A stretch of DNA of 24,479 bases from a virus. A program made the translations under genes and the position numbers. The notes under the pieces are model-generated. The model was not told where the DNA came from, ran no database searches, and worked only from the letters and a program-made list of their open reading frames with translations. Positions 15,565 through 23,626 of the stretch are shown one piece after another; the first letter of the stretch is position 1; every line of letters starts with the position of its first letter. The stretch is taken from the IMG/VR virus record IMGVR_UViG_3300021376_000342, positions 1 to 24,479 of that record. One strand, 5' to 3'.

Positions 15565-18042
15565 TTACTTGATCAATCCTGCCAACTTTATCCAACGAAC
15601 ATCCTCAACAATCAAAGAAGAATTATTTTTCTTTGAGATTTCGTTCAAGACGATTTTTAACGTTGATTCGTTGATCGCTCCAGCCTTAAACAAAGCAACA
15701 GCAGCATCGCGTTGCTTGATGCTTCGAGGCGCCCAATCTTTTCCTTTAGTAAAATCATTAAGATTTATACCGCTTACGTCTTTTCCGTAAGCACTGGAAA
15801 GTGTATCATCCAATTTTCCTGCTTGCTTAAGCTTTTCCACCATTCCAGGAATTTCATCAACAGCTGCTTTGTCTTTAACTAATTTAGACGCAGCATCTAT
15901 TACCTTGTTTAGATCAATGGCTTTTTCTTGTTTTTCATCAGGTAATGCTACGTTATCATTGTTGATCAAATGCTGTAAAAAGTCTTCTGCAAACTTTTCT
16001 GGTGTCATTCCTTTCGGAAGAAGCTTTTCTTGCCCTCTAACCGCTGCAACGACATCATTGAATAAAGGATGATCTTTTGGGTTTCCTTTATAAGAATCTT
16101 TTTCAACTCTTTTTGCAGTAATGTCAATATCTGCTGCTGTTTCTAGAAGGACATCTTGTAGCCTTCTTCTAGAATCTGCAAGAAGAGCTTTCTTCTTCAT
16201 AAGAGCATTTAACGCGGCTACAACTGGTTGTGATGCAAACTTTTTGTCTTGTCCCTTAATACCCATTGAGTCCAAGAACTTGTTGGCAACTCCTGAAAGA
16301 TATGATCCGCTAGCATTAACTGTCGTCATTTTCTTTACAGGCTTTCCAGCTTCTTTTTCAGGTTCTCCCCCTCCAGGACCGGGAGACGGTTCAGGGGATG
16401 GTCCTGGTCCTGCTTCTCCCTCATCTTCACCTCTATCACGATCATCATCTTCTTCAGGAGGAGGTTCAGGAGGTGGAACCGGTAATGTTTCTTCCTCCTT
16501 TTGTTCTATTTCTCCTACTTTGTCCATAAGGTCATCAAGGAATGCTGCTCTGCTATCTTTCTTGCTCTTTTCTCTGAGGCGACTAATCGCAAACCCAGAC
16601 AACAAGCCTCCTGCTCCAACCGCGCCAGCAACCGCAGCGGCTGTAGCTAGGCCTGCAGAACCAAGAACACCTGCGCCAACCATTCTCGTTATAGTCGTTT
16701 TTACAACCTTGTTAACCAATTGTTTTGCGACAATTCCTCCGATTGATATAGGTCGTCCGGCGGCGCCGCCAAAACGTTCCATTGCTCCACCTACAGAACC
16801 AGGCATTTTGAATGCTTCTTGAACGTCCATGCCACCGGCCATTCTTTTTAAAATGTAATCTACATTTCGACCTTTATCTGTCGCCATGTTAACAGAATTA
16901 AAAAATGTAGTTAATCCTTTCTTTTGATCTCCGTTTCCGTAATTTTTAGCAACGAAATCTAGGAAATCGCTTGAGTTATGACCAGGATCTCCTGTAAGGA
17001 CTATATCTCCTTTTGCTTTTAATTTATCAAAAAATTCAGGAACAAATTTTGTTGCAAATCTTTCTTTAATTTCAATAGGACCAACAACTTTATCTACTTC
17101 TGTAGTAATAGTTTGAACGTCATCAGTCACAATAGCTTGTGCTGTTGAACTAAAAATTTCTGGGTGTGTTGCCAAAATTCCGGCTGCAACAGCCAATCCA
17201 GCTCCACCTAAAACCTTTAAGACGGTGGGCAATACTTTGCTGTTTAACCCTTTTATGGATTCAGAAGAACCTTTCTTCGTTCCTAAAGCTTCTTCTTCCT
17301 TTTTCTCTTCTTCTGCCTCTAGAATAAGCATAGCTCCGGCAAGAGACATATTTTCCATGAAATGTTTGTAATGATCTCCTATCTTCTGATCTAAAAGGTA
17401 GGAAATCCACTTCTTCACAGATTTATACATTTCTGCACGAACACCAGGATCTTCATGCGTTTTAATGAATGCCTCTGCATCGCCTATGGCTTTCATCGTT
17501 TGAGCCTTAAACTCTTCAACGTCTCTATTGTTTGGATAATCTTTAGATGTTGCTGCCTTAAGAATATTGAGGAGCTCTTTTTGATCTTGTTCTAATTTTG
17601 CGTATTCTGCTTGTTGCGCTTTTGATTTTTTGCCCAATCCGAACAAAGATCCACCTTTTTCAAGGCTTCGATTACCAGCAACTGCCCTGCTTACGGACTT
17701 TAATCCTTTTCCAATTGCAGAAGCAACTTTTCCAGCTCCAGATTTAATTTTGTCCCAAATTCCTTCATTAGTTAATGAGTAATTACCTTTTTCATCTTCT
17801 AGCTTAATAAACTGTTCCCATCTTCGAATTCTAGGAGTTGATGAAGCAGCGCTTTCAAAAAGAAAAGATTCTGAATACACAAACTTACTCCACACTTCAT
17901 TGATCTGATCAATTTCGTTAGTTGAAAGATGGTTGCTCCATTTCCTTTTAGAAATCAAATTTCTAAAAGGGATAGAAGACTTATCTAGATCATAGATCTC
18001 GTTAACTAATGAATGTGTGTGATAAATGTCCATATTTTTCAT
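15565..18042 (-). CDS. Large multi-domain protein with two hydrophobic segments; putative internal/ejection virion protein
   Basis: 825 residues, no family recognised. In order: a polar N-terminal part with RRWEQFIKLEDE (about 73-84); a Gly/Ala/Lys amphipathic stretch (about 97-125); helices; hydrophobic segment 1 (about 270-291, LPTVLKVLGGAGLAVAAGIL); a soluble domain; a long Gly/Ala segment 2 (about 455-486); a Pro/Gly/acidic linker (about 520-570, PVPPPEPPP, DDDRDRGEDEGE); then a helical C-terminal domain ending LIVEDVRWIKLAGLIK. Two membrane-compatible segments without a signal peptide suit a protein carried in the head and inserted into the membrane on infection, but this is inference. 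AGG lies 5 nt before ATG 18042. The gene follows the kinase-like gene by 29 nt and ends at an intrinsic terminator. Confidence 0.75.
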   Translation of the reverse strand: MKNMDIYHTHSLVNEIYDLDKSSIPFRNLISKRKWSNHLSTNEIDQINEVWSKFVYSESFLFESAASSTPRIRRWEQFIKLEDEKGNYSLTNEGIWDKIKSGAGKVASAIGKGLKSVSRAVAGNRSLEKGGSLFGLGKKSKAQQAEYAKLEQDQKELLNILKAATSKDYPNNRDVEEFKAQTMKAIGDAEAFIKTHEDPGVRAEMYKSVKKWISYLLDQKIGDHYKHFMENMSLAGAMLILEAEEEKKEEEALGTKKGSSESIKGLNSKVLPTVLKVLGGAGLAVAAGILATHPEIFSSTAQAIVTDDVQTITTEVDKVVGPIEIKERFATKFVPEFFDKLKAKGDIVLTGDPGHNSSDFLDFVAKNYGNGDQKKGLTTFFNSVNMATDKGRNVDYILKRMAGGMDVQEAFKMPGSVGGAMERFGGAAGRPISIGGIVAKQLVNKVVKTTITRMVGAGVLGSAGLATAAAVAGAVGAGGLLSGFAISRLREKSKKDSRAAFLDDLMDKVGEIEQKEEETLPVPPPEPPPEEDDDRDRGEDEGEAGPGPSPEPSPGPGGGEPEKEAGKPVKKMTTVNASGSYLSGVANKFLDSMGIKGQDKKFASQPVVAALNALMKKKALLADSRRRLQDVLLETAADIDITAKRVEKDSYKGNPKDHPLFNDVVAAVRGQEKLLPKGMTPEKFAEDFLQHLINNDNVALPDEKQEKAIDLNKVIDAASKLVKDKAAVDEIPGMVEKLKQAGKLDDTLSSAYGKDVSGINLNDFTKGKDWAPRSIKQRDAAVALFKAGAINESTLKIVLNEISKKNNSSLIVEDVRWIKLAGLIK

Positions 18043-18071
18043 AAAAACCTACTATAAATAGGTCGCAGATT

Positions 18072-18836
18072 TTAATTTACCTTGCGCGTTGCTGTCGTCA
18101 TGACGCGAGTCGAAAAGTTATCGTTGTCTTGAGGTACAAGCGACATTTTTTCAGTTGATGCATAAGCTCGCTGAGTTTCTTGCTTTTGCATTTTCTTTGG
18201 ATTTCTTGGGGGTTTTTTATGAGCATAATGCGCTTTCCAAACTTCTTTTGTAAATCCATAGTCTAAAAGAACGACTCTTCCGTCTGAAGATTTACCCCAA
18301 TGTTCTATTCTTACAACATCGCCTAACATTAACTCTGAATTTTCTATAGTGTTTACAGTGTTTTTTGCAAGATCCGTTGTCGTCTCACTCTTTTCTAGAA
18401 TAGCTTTTTTTACTTCTTGTACAAAATTTTCAAAGTTTATTCCAGCTTCTTTTTCAAACTCTGCTTCTGTATTTAAAATTCTTACTGAATCTGCAATCAA
18501 CCAACGATATCCAGAATCATAATCTTGAATCTTTGCAACCATCGGTTTTGTAAGGGGATTCGTAAAAACATCTAACTCTGCTATGTTTTGATCAATTCCT
18601 TTTTCGTTTAAAGCTATTTTCAAAACTTTATTGCTTGTCAATGAGTAAGCAATTCTTGAAGAACCTTCACCTAAAGCTTGCAAAAACGAATCTGCATAAG
18701 CTTTCATAAAGTTTATGTTTTCTAAAGACTTAAATTTTCTAATATCAAATTTATTTCCAAATGAAGATCCAGTTTTTACAGTTCGAATTTTTTCTAAAAT
18801 CAATCGAACATATTCTTTAATTAGATGCCTATCCAT
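18072..18836 (-). CDS. Protein with kinase-like fold
   Basis: 254 residues. It shows kinase landmarks in order: a glycine-rich loop LGEGSSRIAY (55-64), a VLKIA lysine (Lys73), a helix-C-like Glu87, a hinge region near WLIADSV (112-118), a putative catalytic loop LGDVVRIEHWG with Asp173, and LLDYGFTKE with a DYG (192-194) in place of DFG. There is no HRD motif; the GD form recalls aminoglycoside and choline kinase-type folds, but the Asn expected 5 residues after the Asp is not present (Glu/His there). The C-terminal tail is basic and disordered (HKKPPRNPKKMQKQE). It could be an active phage kinase or a pseudokinase packaged in the virion. No ribosome site is evident before ATG 18836. It is next to, and co-directional with, the 825-residue protein. 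Confidence 0.72.
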   Translation of the reverse strand: MDRHLIKEYVRLILEKIRTVKTGSSFGNKFDIRKFKSLENINFMKAYADSFLQALGEGSSRIAYSLTSNKVLKIALNEKGIDQNIAELDVFTNPLTKPMVAKIQDYDSGYRWLIADSVRILNTEAEFEKEAGINFENFVQEVKKAILEKSETTTDLAKNTVNTIENSELMLGDVVRIEHWGKSSDGRVVLLDYGFTKEVWKAHYAHKKPPRNPKKMQKQETQRAYASTEKMSLVPQDNDNFSTRVMTTATRKVN

Positions 18837-18882
18837 GACATTTAAATATTACGTTGAATTCAACCGATAACCCTTACTTCAA

Positions 18883-20484
18883 TTATTTAAGGTTTATTAA
18901 AGATGGTATGATGTTTGTAGAAACTCCATATTCTGATGTTTTGTTAGAATCTCCGTTTGACGTCGCAAAAACAGCCGCCGCAGATCCAAACGCAGAAACT
19001 TGTTCAGACGTTTTTGTAGAATCGTCCATTCCTGTCAAAGGGTTGTATCCGACTGCATTTTTTCCATTAACTTTATTTGCATACACATGACCGAACCATC
19101 CATTTTTTATATGGTTTCTAGGATCCATGACATACATCCAATTGCATGCATCAGGAGTTGCATCAGGCCATGTAGATCCTACAAGCGGAGTATGAGGCGT
19201 ATCACCATAAGCAACGAAAACAGTGCTCTTATCAAGCTTCTCTGTTGGGTTTTCAGGGTCTATCTGATTCGATAAATATCCATAAAATCCATCCAAAGCC
19301 TTCCCTAAATGTTTTGTCGTATTTCTTCCTTGAGTTAATAACATAGAATTATCGAATGTAACGTGGGGGTCTGTGAAGGTCGTGTCGCTGGTTGGACCAG
19401 GAGACAGAGCCACGATTGCTGTCTTCGACACCCCTAACGTAAATGCTTTTGCAACGACAATAAGAACTCGACCAAACTCCTCAATTCCTACTCTTTGTGA
19501 AGCAGTCATATAAGACGAATTTGCTGTCATACCATCAATCATCTCTTGAATTCCAAAATCTACTAAATCTTGGCTGGTGGGTGTCAGCTGCGCAGCAAAA
19601 TTAAGACCTATAATCCTTGCAGCATTTTTTGTCACTGACATTTGAGGTAACCATGTCGATCTATCAGATGACTTTCTTAATCCTACCAAAGCTTTATAAT
19701 ATGTCTCAAACAATTCTTGATCAACCTTACTTGCCAACGTGAACTGACTTGCAGCTGAATTAAAAAGGTCAATCATTCCTAACGAACTAGGAACAGTTGC
19801 AACTTCAGGAGCGCCCGGGGCTCTACCATATTTTACAGGATCAATTCCTAAAACAGGAACTATTGCTGACGACCCAGCGGCTCCTAAAGAAGCTAATGCT
19901 GCTTGAAGAGATGAATTTCCTGATAATGACATATGCGAAATTGGGAATTCCGTATGCGTTTCATCCTTTCCAGACATATACGCAGTAACAGGATATTTTG
20001 GCTTTCCATTGATGTGGTCGAACCATGGTGCATCAGGACCATAAAAAAATGGCTTGTCTCCACCGTCCCATGATTTTACCCCTGAAGGCAAAGACGGCAT
20101 TGCATTTCCTTTACCGGGCGTATATGTTCCTCTATACCCATTTGCAGGGTTGTAACCTCTTTGAGATGTGTAAAGGTATGAAGACGTTCCTCCAAACGCA
20201 GAAGACAATCCAGGAACGTTTGCATTTTGACAAGATTTTAATCCAACATCAGCAACCGGCCATAGCTCTTGAAACCAAGCGTATACGCCGTTTGGAGAAG
20301 GAACCAACAAAGATCTTCCATAGTTCGACACAGCTGCTTCAGCTAATCCATATCCACCTTCATCAGATAGAAAATTTAGAAGCTTTGTTCTTTCAATTCC
20401 CACAGCGGCTGCTGCAACTGTACACATCTTTAAAAATGTTCTACGGCTATCGCCACGAAGTTCTTTTAATTTCCAATTTGACAT
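18883..20484 (-). CDS. Tat-exported DUF1501-like protein
   Basis: 533 residues. The N-terminus has a classic twin-arginine signal: SRRTFLK (residues 13-19) followed by a hydrophobic stretch MCTVAAAAVGI. It should therefore cross the inner membrane already folded. The body resembles DUF1501 proteins (alkaline-phosphatase-like superfamily, usually with Tat signals): DPHVTFDN, then GKALDGFYGYLSNQI and STVFVAYGDTPHTPL near the C-terminus, in the places where the family usually has a WDTH-like motif, an LD.AL..LL helix and EFGRT. The last motif is replaced by AYGDTP, so activity may differ. A purine-rich site (AAGGGAAAGATGAG) precedes ATG 20484. It is the third gene of a three-gene export cassette, 15 nt after the second. 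The distant DUF1501 match is from memory and moderate. Confidence 0.72.
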   Translation of the reverse strand: MSNWKLKELRGDSRRTFLKMCTVAAAAVGIERTKLLNFLSDEGGYGLAEAAVSNYGRSLLVPSPNGVYAWFQELWPVADVGLKSCQNANVPGLSSAFGGTSSYLYTSQRGYNPANGYRGTYTPGKGNAMPSLPSGVKSWDGGDKPFFYGPDAPWFDHINGKPKYPVTAYMSGKDETHTEFPISHMSLSGNSSLQAALASLGAAGSSAIVPVLGIDPVKYGRAPGAPEVATVPSSLGMIDLFNSAASQFTLASKVDQELFETYYKALVGLRKSSDRSTWLPQMSVTKNAARIIGLNFAAQLTPTSQDLVDFGIQEMIDGMTANSSYMTASQRVGIEEFGRVLIVVAKAFTLGVSKTAIVALSPGPTSDTTFTDPHVTFDNSMLLTQGRNTTKHLGKALDGFYGYLSNQIDPENPTEKLDKSTVFVAYGDTPHTPLVGSTWPDATPDACNWMYVMDPRNHIKNGWFGHVYANKVNGKNAVGYNPLTGMDDSTKTSEQVSAFGSAAAVFATSNGDSNKTSEYGVSTNIIPSLINLK

Positions 20485-20499
20485 TTCTCATCTTTCCCT

Positions 20500-21507
20500 T
20501 CATTGACATGAATGTGCTGCTGAAAGCAACGCTGCGACAACAATATTTCTTTTCTTCATTACGTCAGTTGCATCATTTTTATTCGCTTTATCAAGCAACA
20601 AGTTACAAAGCAACATGTGATCTTCAGTAGCTGGAATTCCAAGCAAACAGCTTACGGATTCTTCGACACAACTGCCGTCGCTGGCAAACATAGGTTTGTT
20701 TTTACCATTCAATGTGCATGCAGGTGCTTTTAAAGGATCTCCAATGTTCGTGATTATTTGCGGAGCAGCTTGAACAAAAATGTCCATTAACTTCATTGCA
20801 GATGCTGTTGAATGTTCTTCTTTTTCTCCTAGACGTGAATCAAGCTTTGGAACGCCCAATGCGTCTTTTCCAGAAAAATAAAGAAATCCAGCAGCGGCTG
20901 GTTTAGCAACGCAATATCCATCAGCAGCGTCAGGAGAATTATTCCCAACATCCAAACAGCTTCTGTTGACTTGGTTCATTTTATCATCTTGATTGCAAAA
21001 ACAAACTTCTCCGCCTGAACAAACAGGATCATTCGTCCCATTGGCAACAGTGACTGCCATCTCACAAGACGATCCGCTTCCTCCAAAAATTGATCCTAAC
21101 GTTTGTGATGAACCAAAAACCGAAATTTGTGTCGTTCGAACGTCAGAAACGTTACCCATAGGTACTGCAACTCCTCTAGATTTTAAAAAATTTCCTAGTT
21201 GAACGTACGAAAGTTTGTGGCAACCGTGAAGTCTCGTAGATATTTCATCTTGCATGGGCGCTTCAAAGTTAGGCAAATCATTCATTCCTGAAGAACTAGA
21301 AGATTGTGGATCATTAACAGAACCACCGGCTCCTGAAGTTGCAGAGGTTGTACCGGAAGCAACAGAAACAGCGACTGAAGATGATTGAACTGACGAATTT
21401 ACGCTGTCTTTTGCACAATCATTTTCGCCTACGTCAGCAACAGGTGCTCCACAAGACTGCAACAATAAAACAAAAGAAAAAATAACTATTTTTTGTAATG
21501 ATCTCAT
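20500..21507 (-). CDS. Exported lipoprotein, middle gene of cassette
   Basis: I choose ATG 21507 (335 residues) because GAGG lies 7 nt upstream and the signal peptide MRSLQKIVIFSFVLLLQSCG then has a proper lipobox with Cys19; ATG 21528 would add seven residues. After a Ser/Thr/Gly-rich linker, the domain starts near LHGCHKLSYVQLGNFLKSRG. It contains many cysteines (GSSCEMAV, CSGGEVCFCNQDD, RSCLDV, GYC, APACTLN, GSCVEESVSCLLG, LLCNLLL, AAHSCQ), suggesting several disulphides in the periplasm. I know no name for this family. It begins 1 nt after the haem lipoprotein stop and is followed by the Tat protein, so one mRNA is likely and the three products probably work together. Confidence 0.78.
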   Translation of the reverse strand: MRSLQKIVIFSFVLLLQSCGAPVADVGENDCAKDSVNSSVQSSSVAVSVASGTTSATSGAGGSVNDPQSSSSSGMNDLPNFEAPMQDEISTRLHGCHKLSYVQLGNFLKSRGVAVPMGNVSDVRTTQISVFGSSQTLGSIFGGSGSSCEMAVTVANGTNDPVCSGGEVCFCNQDDKMNQVNRSCLDVGNNSPDAADGYCVAKPAAAGFLYFSGKDALGVPKLDSRLGEKEEHSTASAMKLMDIFVQAAPQIITNIGDPLKAPACTLNGKNKPMFASDGSCVEESVSCLLGIPATEDHMLLCNLLLDKANKNDATDVMKKRNIVVAALLSAAHSCQ

Positions 21508-21508
21508 T

Positions 21509-22957
21509 TTAAAACCTCGTAAAATCATCAGAAATAAGGATCGTTCTAAAAACTTTTTTCAAATTGTATCCGTTTCCTTTGAACTGGGAAACTAACTTTG
21601 ACATGGTCAATAACTCAGGATTCTCGTCTTTACGATCAGGCAAGCTTACCCAACTTCTACCACCTATCTCAGTAATGTCTGCCCTTCCCATAGAATAATT
21701 CCACATTCTCTTGACCGCACATTCAATGACTTCATCATCTTGTGACATGACTTTTCCTAATTCGTTGATCGTGCCAGCAAGAGCAGCAGAATCAGCACCA
21801 TTAACTTTCATGGTTTTTTTCCATGCAGTAACGTTGTTTCCACCGTTCGGACATTTGGAAGGATCAATGCATAACCAGTCAGACATCTTAGCTCTTGGCG
21901 ATCCTTCTACGGGAACAAAAACAGAATACTCACCGCTTGAAGTCAATGGTTGGAATATTCCCTTTGAATCAAACTGACTGAACAGCGGTGAACGATGATT
22001 CCATGTTGCATGACAATTTGCGCAAACATTGCTTGCATTATATGCATGAAAATCAACTCTTCCACCGTTACATGATCCAGCTATCTCGTTAACTGGCCAT
22101 TTGTTTTGATATCCTGGAATTGGATTTACTCCGCTACAAGGTGACATAGTAGGTGGTTGATCAGTCGGTTCTCCACCAGCTTGCTCATTTCCAGATCTAC
22201 ATAAGAATGTCTCATGATAAAAACGATTACGTCTAAAAGACAAGTTTCCATAGTACAGGCTTTGTGCACCAGGATCGGTAAGAATCCCGGAATGATTCAT
22301 TCCTCCAGGCAAATTCATACAATTACCGTCAGAAAACATTTTTGTCAAAGGGGTATACGTCGGACACGTATTGGTCTCTTGAGTTAAAATGTTTCTCCAA
22401 TCTTTCTCTTCATACACAATCCTTGCAGCAAACGTAGGTGCTGTATCCCTCGTAGGTTCGCCTGAAACAGCGGCTGCTCCACCCATCTTAAATGTGTATT
22501 TAAAAAACTCAACAAGAGTATCTGCAAAACGCGGATCAGATAATTTCTTGTCGATTAATTCTTCATATTTGTCTCTCTGTTGACCGCTCGGCAAATCTCC
22601 TAACTCATAGATCTCTGACAACGTAGGAGAATCTCCAACGATCAAAATGCTAGCTGTTCTCAACGCTTCAGAATAGTCAACTTCTCTTTTATCTAACTCA
22701 GTCTCTTCTTTCTGAGATCCTCCTGAAGATGTTGAAGTAACAGAAACGCCAACTGTCTTGCCGGTCGACGTCTCAACATTTCCAACGCCCGTAGAAACAG
22801 TCGCTGCGTCGTCTTGTGGAGACGGACAATCATTAAAAACAGCAGATGTATCACCAGCAAGCTTATTCGGATTCGGACGCTCACAACCATACAAGGAAGT
22901 GATGACCACAGACATAAAAACCATTCCTCGTTTCAAAAAGCTTTTTTCCATAGACAT
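21509..22957 (-). CDS. Lipoprotein with c-type haem motif, DUF1592/DUF1588/DUF1585-like
   Basis: 482 residues with a lipoprotein signal (hydrophobic VFMSVVITSLYGC, Cys25) and a Ser/Thr/Gly linker. SEALRTASILIVGDSPTLSE (about 96-115) and DPRFADTLVEFFKYTF (141-156) resemble the N-terminal region of planctomycete-type cytochrome-associated proteins. NHSGILTD..NLSFRRNRFYHETFLC (221-253) resembles DUF1588. VCANCHATW (311-319) is a CxxCH haem attachment site. The end, NGYNLKKVFRTILISDDF, matches the usual end of DUF1585-type domains. It would be anchored at a membrane, with covalent haem added by the host maturation system. ATG 22957 and ATG 22951 are both possible; no ribosome site is clear. First gene of the cassette, 41 nt after the HNH gene. 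Confidence 0.8.
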   Translation of the reverse strand: MSMEKSFLKRGMVFMSVVITSLYGCERPNPNKLAGDTSAVFNDCPSPQDDAATVSTGVGNVETSTGKTVGVSVTSTSSGGSQKEETELDKREVDYSEALRTASILIVGDSPTLSEIYELGDLPSGQQRDKYEELIDKKLSDPRFADTLVEFFKYTFKMGGAAAVSGEPTRDTAPTFAARIVYEEKDWRNILTQETNTCPTYTPLTKMFSDGNCMNLPGGMNHSGILTDPGAQSLYYGNLSFRRNRFYHETFLCRSGNEQAGGEPTDQPPTMSPCSGVNPIPGYQNKWPVNEIAGSCNGGRVDFHAYNASNVCANCHATWNHRSPLFSQFDSKGIFQPLTSSGEYSVFVPVEGSPRAKMSDWLCIDPSKCPNGGNNVTAWKKTMKVNGADSAALAGTINELGKVMSQDDEVIECAVKRMWNYSMGRADITEIGGRSWVSLPDRKDENPELLTMSKLVSQFKGNGYNLKKVFRTILISDDFTRF

Positions 22958-22962
22958 AAAAC

Positions 22963-22991
22963 AATTATATAGTCCATAAGAAAATTATATA
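22963..22991 (-). promoter_or_regulatory. Two TATATAATT boxes upstream of the export cassette
   Basis: TATATAATT occurs twice on the minus strand (22983-22991 and 22963-22971), exactly 20 bp apart, each containing a perfect TATAAT. A third copy lies at 23746-23754, upstream of the gene at 23345-23743. No -35 box is visible, so these are -10-type candidates only. Confidence 0.4.
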
Positions 22992-22998
22992 AAAAGTT

Positions 22999-23325
22999 TT
23001 ATTGTTTCCTACGTCTTAATATCAAAGGATTTTCTTTTACCTTCCAGAATTCCTTCTCGAATGGTGGATCTTCTCCGGCACGGAACCACATGAGTCTTCT
23101 TCCTCCCGTAGAAGAATACACACCGATAATCGTTATCTCACCAGCATGAACTAAATCATGACATGAATGGCAAACAACCGCTAGATTGTGATTATCATTG
23201 GTGCATCTAGAGTCACATCTAGGAATGATGTGATGATAGTTTATCGCTGCAGGTCTATCATAACCACAAATCTCGCAACGTTCTTTTGCTAATTTAGGCT
23301 GACCATGTGTTCTACGCTGCTTCAC
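22999..23325 (-). CDS. HNH endonuclease
   Basis: 108 residues. Zinc-ribbon HNH layout: CEICGY (17-22), HHIIPRCDS (31-39), NLAVVCHSCHDLVHAGE, giving the Cys pairs CxxC/CxxC, catalytic His-His, Asn and His. The basic C-terminus (RRRKQ) may bind DNA. It is typical of free-standing phage HNH enzymes, which can act in homing or in DNA packaging. Its distance from any visible terminase gene and its position beside a foreign-looking cassette favour homing. The start is GTG 23325, 19 nt after the previous stop, with no clear ribosome site. Confidence 0.88.
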   Translation of the reverse strand: MKQRRTHGQPKLAKERCEICGYDRPAAINYHHIIPRCDSRCTNDNHNLAVVCHSCHDLVHAGEITIIGVYSSTGGRRLMWFRAGEDPPFEKEFWKVKENPLILRRRKQ

Positions 23326-23344
23326 TAAAGAGATTATACAACAA

Positions 23345-23626
23345 TCATGTATCTTCCTCTTTACGTTCTTCTTCTTTTTTCTTTTTTTCTAAATCTTCTT
23401 CTTGTTTTCTTTGTTTCTCATCATCTGTAGCCATTTTCTTTAACTGTCTGAATAATGGCATGACGCTATCAGGATTATCTGAATATATGATGTCTATAAA
23501 CAATTTTCCTAATTCTTGTTCGTCTTTCGAACTATCATCTAATGGAGATGGAGAAGAAACGTGTTTTAAAGCAAGAGTAACTTTCGACTTATCTGCTTTT
23601 TTTAAAATAGGTTCCAACGATTTCAT
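23345..23626 (-). CDS. Small charged protein (downstream part of an interrupted frame)
   Basis: 93 residues from ATG 23626, ending in a highly charged helix (EKQRKQEEDLEKKKKEEERK). The middle (LGKLFIDIIYSDNPDSVMPL) looks like a folded helical domain. The same frame continues upstream past the ATG for 25 codons (for example EEQPQKPDPTPEEIVRIM), protein-like in composition, to an in-frame TGA at 23699-23701, and beyond that to ATG 23743. The original protein may therefore have begun at 23743. Translation today may restart at 23626 or read through the TGA. Function not recognised. Confidence 0.6.
   Translation of the reverse strand: MKSLEPILKKADKSKVTLALKHVSSPSPLDDSSKDEQELGKLFIDIIYSDNPDSVMPLFRQLKKMATDDEKQRKQEEDLEKKKKEEERKEEDT

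Noticed and set aside
16121-16822. 233-codon open frame on the plus strand
   Set aside because: It is the reverse complement of the Pro/Gly/Ala-rich part of the 825-residue gene; its low-complexity Ser/Pro composition is that of a shadow frame.
18053-18060. Exact T4 late promoter octamer TATAAATA on the plus strand
   Set aside because: It points rightward, antisense to the kinase-like gene, with no rightward gene nearby; AT-rich chance match.
18853-18864. 12-bp palindrome GTTGAATTCAAC between the DUF1501-like and kinase-like genes
   Set aside because: Perfect but short, single copy and with an EcoRI-site core; no second copy or other signal supports an operator or insertion boundary.
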